Source of the DNA: Planctomycetota bacterium | GTDB lineage: Bacteria > Planctomycetota > PLA2 | DNA: 7,764 nucleotides | Direction of reading: 5' to 3' | NCBI GenBank assembly: GCA_023150495.1 | Contig: JAKLKT010000125.1 | Coordinates: forward strand, 1-7,764 | Part shown: piece after piece, positions 6,979 through 7,764 of the stretch | How the letters are laid out: each line of letters begins with the position of its first letter | How positions within the stretch are numbered: position 1 is the stretch's first letter | The notes under the pieces: model-generated | What the model saw: the letters and a program-made list of their open reading frames with translations, nothing else | Told to the model about the DNA's origin: nothing | Databases searched by the model: none | Program-made: the position numbers and the translations under genes

Positions 6979-7536
6979 ATGCGCGCGGTCGCGGTGCACG
7001 TCGGGCTCTTCGCGCTCCTCGTGCTCGCGTCGATCCTCGCGCGCGGGGCGCTCCGGGCGCTCGGCCTCGGCGAGTGGGACCGGCTCCTCGGCATCGCGGG
7101 ATCGCTGCTGATCCTCGTCTCCTTCGCCTACTCGCTCCGGAAGCGGAAGATCCTCACGCGCGGCCGGCCGCCGGCCTACCTGCGGGTCCACGAGATCCTC
7201 GCGTGGACGGGCGCCGTGCTCGTCCTCGTCCACGGCGGCGCGCGGTTCGAGGCGGCGCTGCCGTGGGTCGCGCAGACGGCGATGCTCGTCGTCGTCGCGA
7301 GCGGGCTCACGGGCAAGTACCTGCTCCAGCGGGCGCGGCAGGACCTCGCGGGCGCGCGGAAGGAGCTCGCCGCGCAGGGCCTCGGCAAGGACGAGGTCGA
7401 GAACCGCGTGCTCGGGCAGGCGCTCCTCGTCCAGCGGATGACGCGCTGGCGCGAGATCCACATCCCCCTGACGCTGCTCTTCGGCGTGGCGGCGCTCGCG
7501 CACGCCGCGGCGGCGCTCCTGTTCTGGAGGTGGTAG
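6979..7536 (+). CDS. Four-helix di-heme cytochrome b-like membrane protein
   Basis: Integral membrane protein of 185 aa with about five hydrophobic stretches (about 5-22, 35-52, 72-87, 97-113 and 162-181). Two helices each carry a His pair spaced by 13 residues: H71/H85 in VHEILAWTGAVLVLVH and H161/H175 in IHIPLTLLFGVAALAH. This H-X13-H pattern in two helices is typical of ferric-reductase-like and cytochrome b561-like cores that hold two stacked b hemes across the membrane. A charged segment (about 114-158, Arg/Lys/Glu/Gln-rich) separates the last two helices. I prefer the ATG at 6979 (AGG at 6967-6969) to the in-frame TTG at 6970. Its TAG directly abuts the GTG of a multiheme cytochrome c gene, so the two probably form one electron-transfer unit between the quinone pool and the periplasm. 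The exact family is not certain from sequence alone. Confidence 0.85.
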   Translation: MRAVAVHVGLFALLVLASILARGALRALGLGEWDRLLGIAGSLLILVSFAYSLRKRKILTRGRPPAYLRVHEILAWTGAVLVLVHGGARFEAALPWVAQTAMLVVVASGLTGKYLLQRARQDLAGARKELAAQGLGKDEVENRVLGQALLVQRMTRWREIHIPLTLLFGVAALAHAAAALLFWRW

Positions 7537-7764
7537 GTGCGGCGGCTCCTGCTCGCGGGCTCGGGGCTCCTCGCGGCGATCGCGGCCGCGTCGGTCGCGT
7601 TCCCGCACGCCGTGCTCTCGCCGGGCGACGTCGCGGAGGGCCACGCGCCGATCGAGGGGGACTGCTTCGCGTGCCACGCGCCGTTCCGCGGCCCGGACGG
7701 GCGGTGCGCGACGTGCCACGAGCTCGCGGCGATCGGGTCGCCCGGCCGGCCGAGCTTCCACGAG
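7537..7764 (+). CDS. Multiheme c-type cytochrome, N-terminal part (runs off the window)
   Basis: Only the first 76 codons are present. The GTG at 7537 directly follows the preceding stop and has GGAGG (7526-7530) six nt upstream. The protein starts with a short signal or anchor (RRLLLAGSGLLAAIAAASVA, residues 2-21). It then has the segment FPHAVLSPGDVAEGH and two heme-c motifs: C43-F-A-C46-H47 and C57-A-T-C60-H61. H24, H36 and H75 are possible distal heme ligands. The arrangement resembles small multiheme cytochromes of the cytochrome c3/class III type that sit beside a membrane cytochrome b. More CXXCH motifs are expected beyond the window. It probably takes electrons from, or gives them to, the cytochrome b-like protein encoded just upstream. 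Total heme number and function cannot be read from this fragment. Confidence 0.85.
   Translation, partial: MRRLLLAGSGLLAAIAAASVAFPHAVLSPGDVAEGHAPIEGDCFACHAPFRGPDGRCATCHELAAIGSPGRPSFHE

Overview
This is a GC-rich window (about 70% G+C by eye, with G/C-ending codons in every convincing gene) from a bacterium with a respiratory, probably anaerobic or facultative, lifestyle. Heme-binding sensor kinases, HybA/HybB-type membrane redox modules, NtrC-type regulators and multiheme cytochromes together fit Myxococcota or Desulfobacterota (Anaeromyxobacter-like) or a similar high-GC phylum such as Acidobacteriota. The sequence alone does not settle the taxon.

Left two thirds (6-5694, minus strand): one tightly packed five-gene operon, transcribed right to left. 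In order: a membrane-anchored GcvH-like protein (5694-4981), a HybA-like four-cluster ferredoxin (4984-4199), a HybB/NrfD-type integral membrane subunit (4196-3006), a sensor histidine kinase with two c-heme motifs (3006-1363), and a sigma-54-dependent NtrC-family response regulator (1376-6). The genes overlap by 4 nt (ATGA), are separated by 2 nt, overlap by 1 nt (TAGTG), and overlap by 14 nt, so co-translation is likely. A further gene may begin at the left edge (ATGA overlap at 6-9).

Middle (5695-6375): a 681-nt gene-free divergent regulatory region. It holds two promoter-like elements with the same core, GGGAACA-N4-TTGC. One faces the redox operon and one faces the gene on the right. Both have the GG-N10-GC spacing of sigma-54 promoters and both lie a short distance from a start codon. 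The region also holds a 15-bp palindrome, a second imperfect copy of it, extra half-sites, and short GC-rich direct repeats. These could be enhancer sites for the NtrC-type regulator encoded at the end of the operon.

Right part (plus strand): a 170-aa secreted protein of unknown function (6376-6888), a strong GC-rich hairpin (6904-6934), then the start of another redox operon. That operon has a four-helix di-heme cytochrome b-like membrane protein (6979-7536) directly abutting the start of a multiheme c-type cytochrome (7537 to the window end, incomplete).

Working model (inference): the periplasmic heme domain of the kinase senses a redox or gas signal and phosphorylates the regulator. With sigma-54, the regulator then drives both its own redox operon and the divergent secreted protein. 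The redox module looks like the electron-transfer half of hydrogenase-2 (HybA and HybB) without the catalytic hydrogenase subunits. In their place is a GcvH-fold protein that has lost the lipoyl-lysine. Its electron donor or substrate is unknown.
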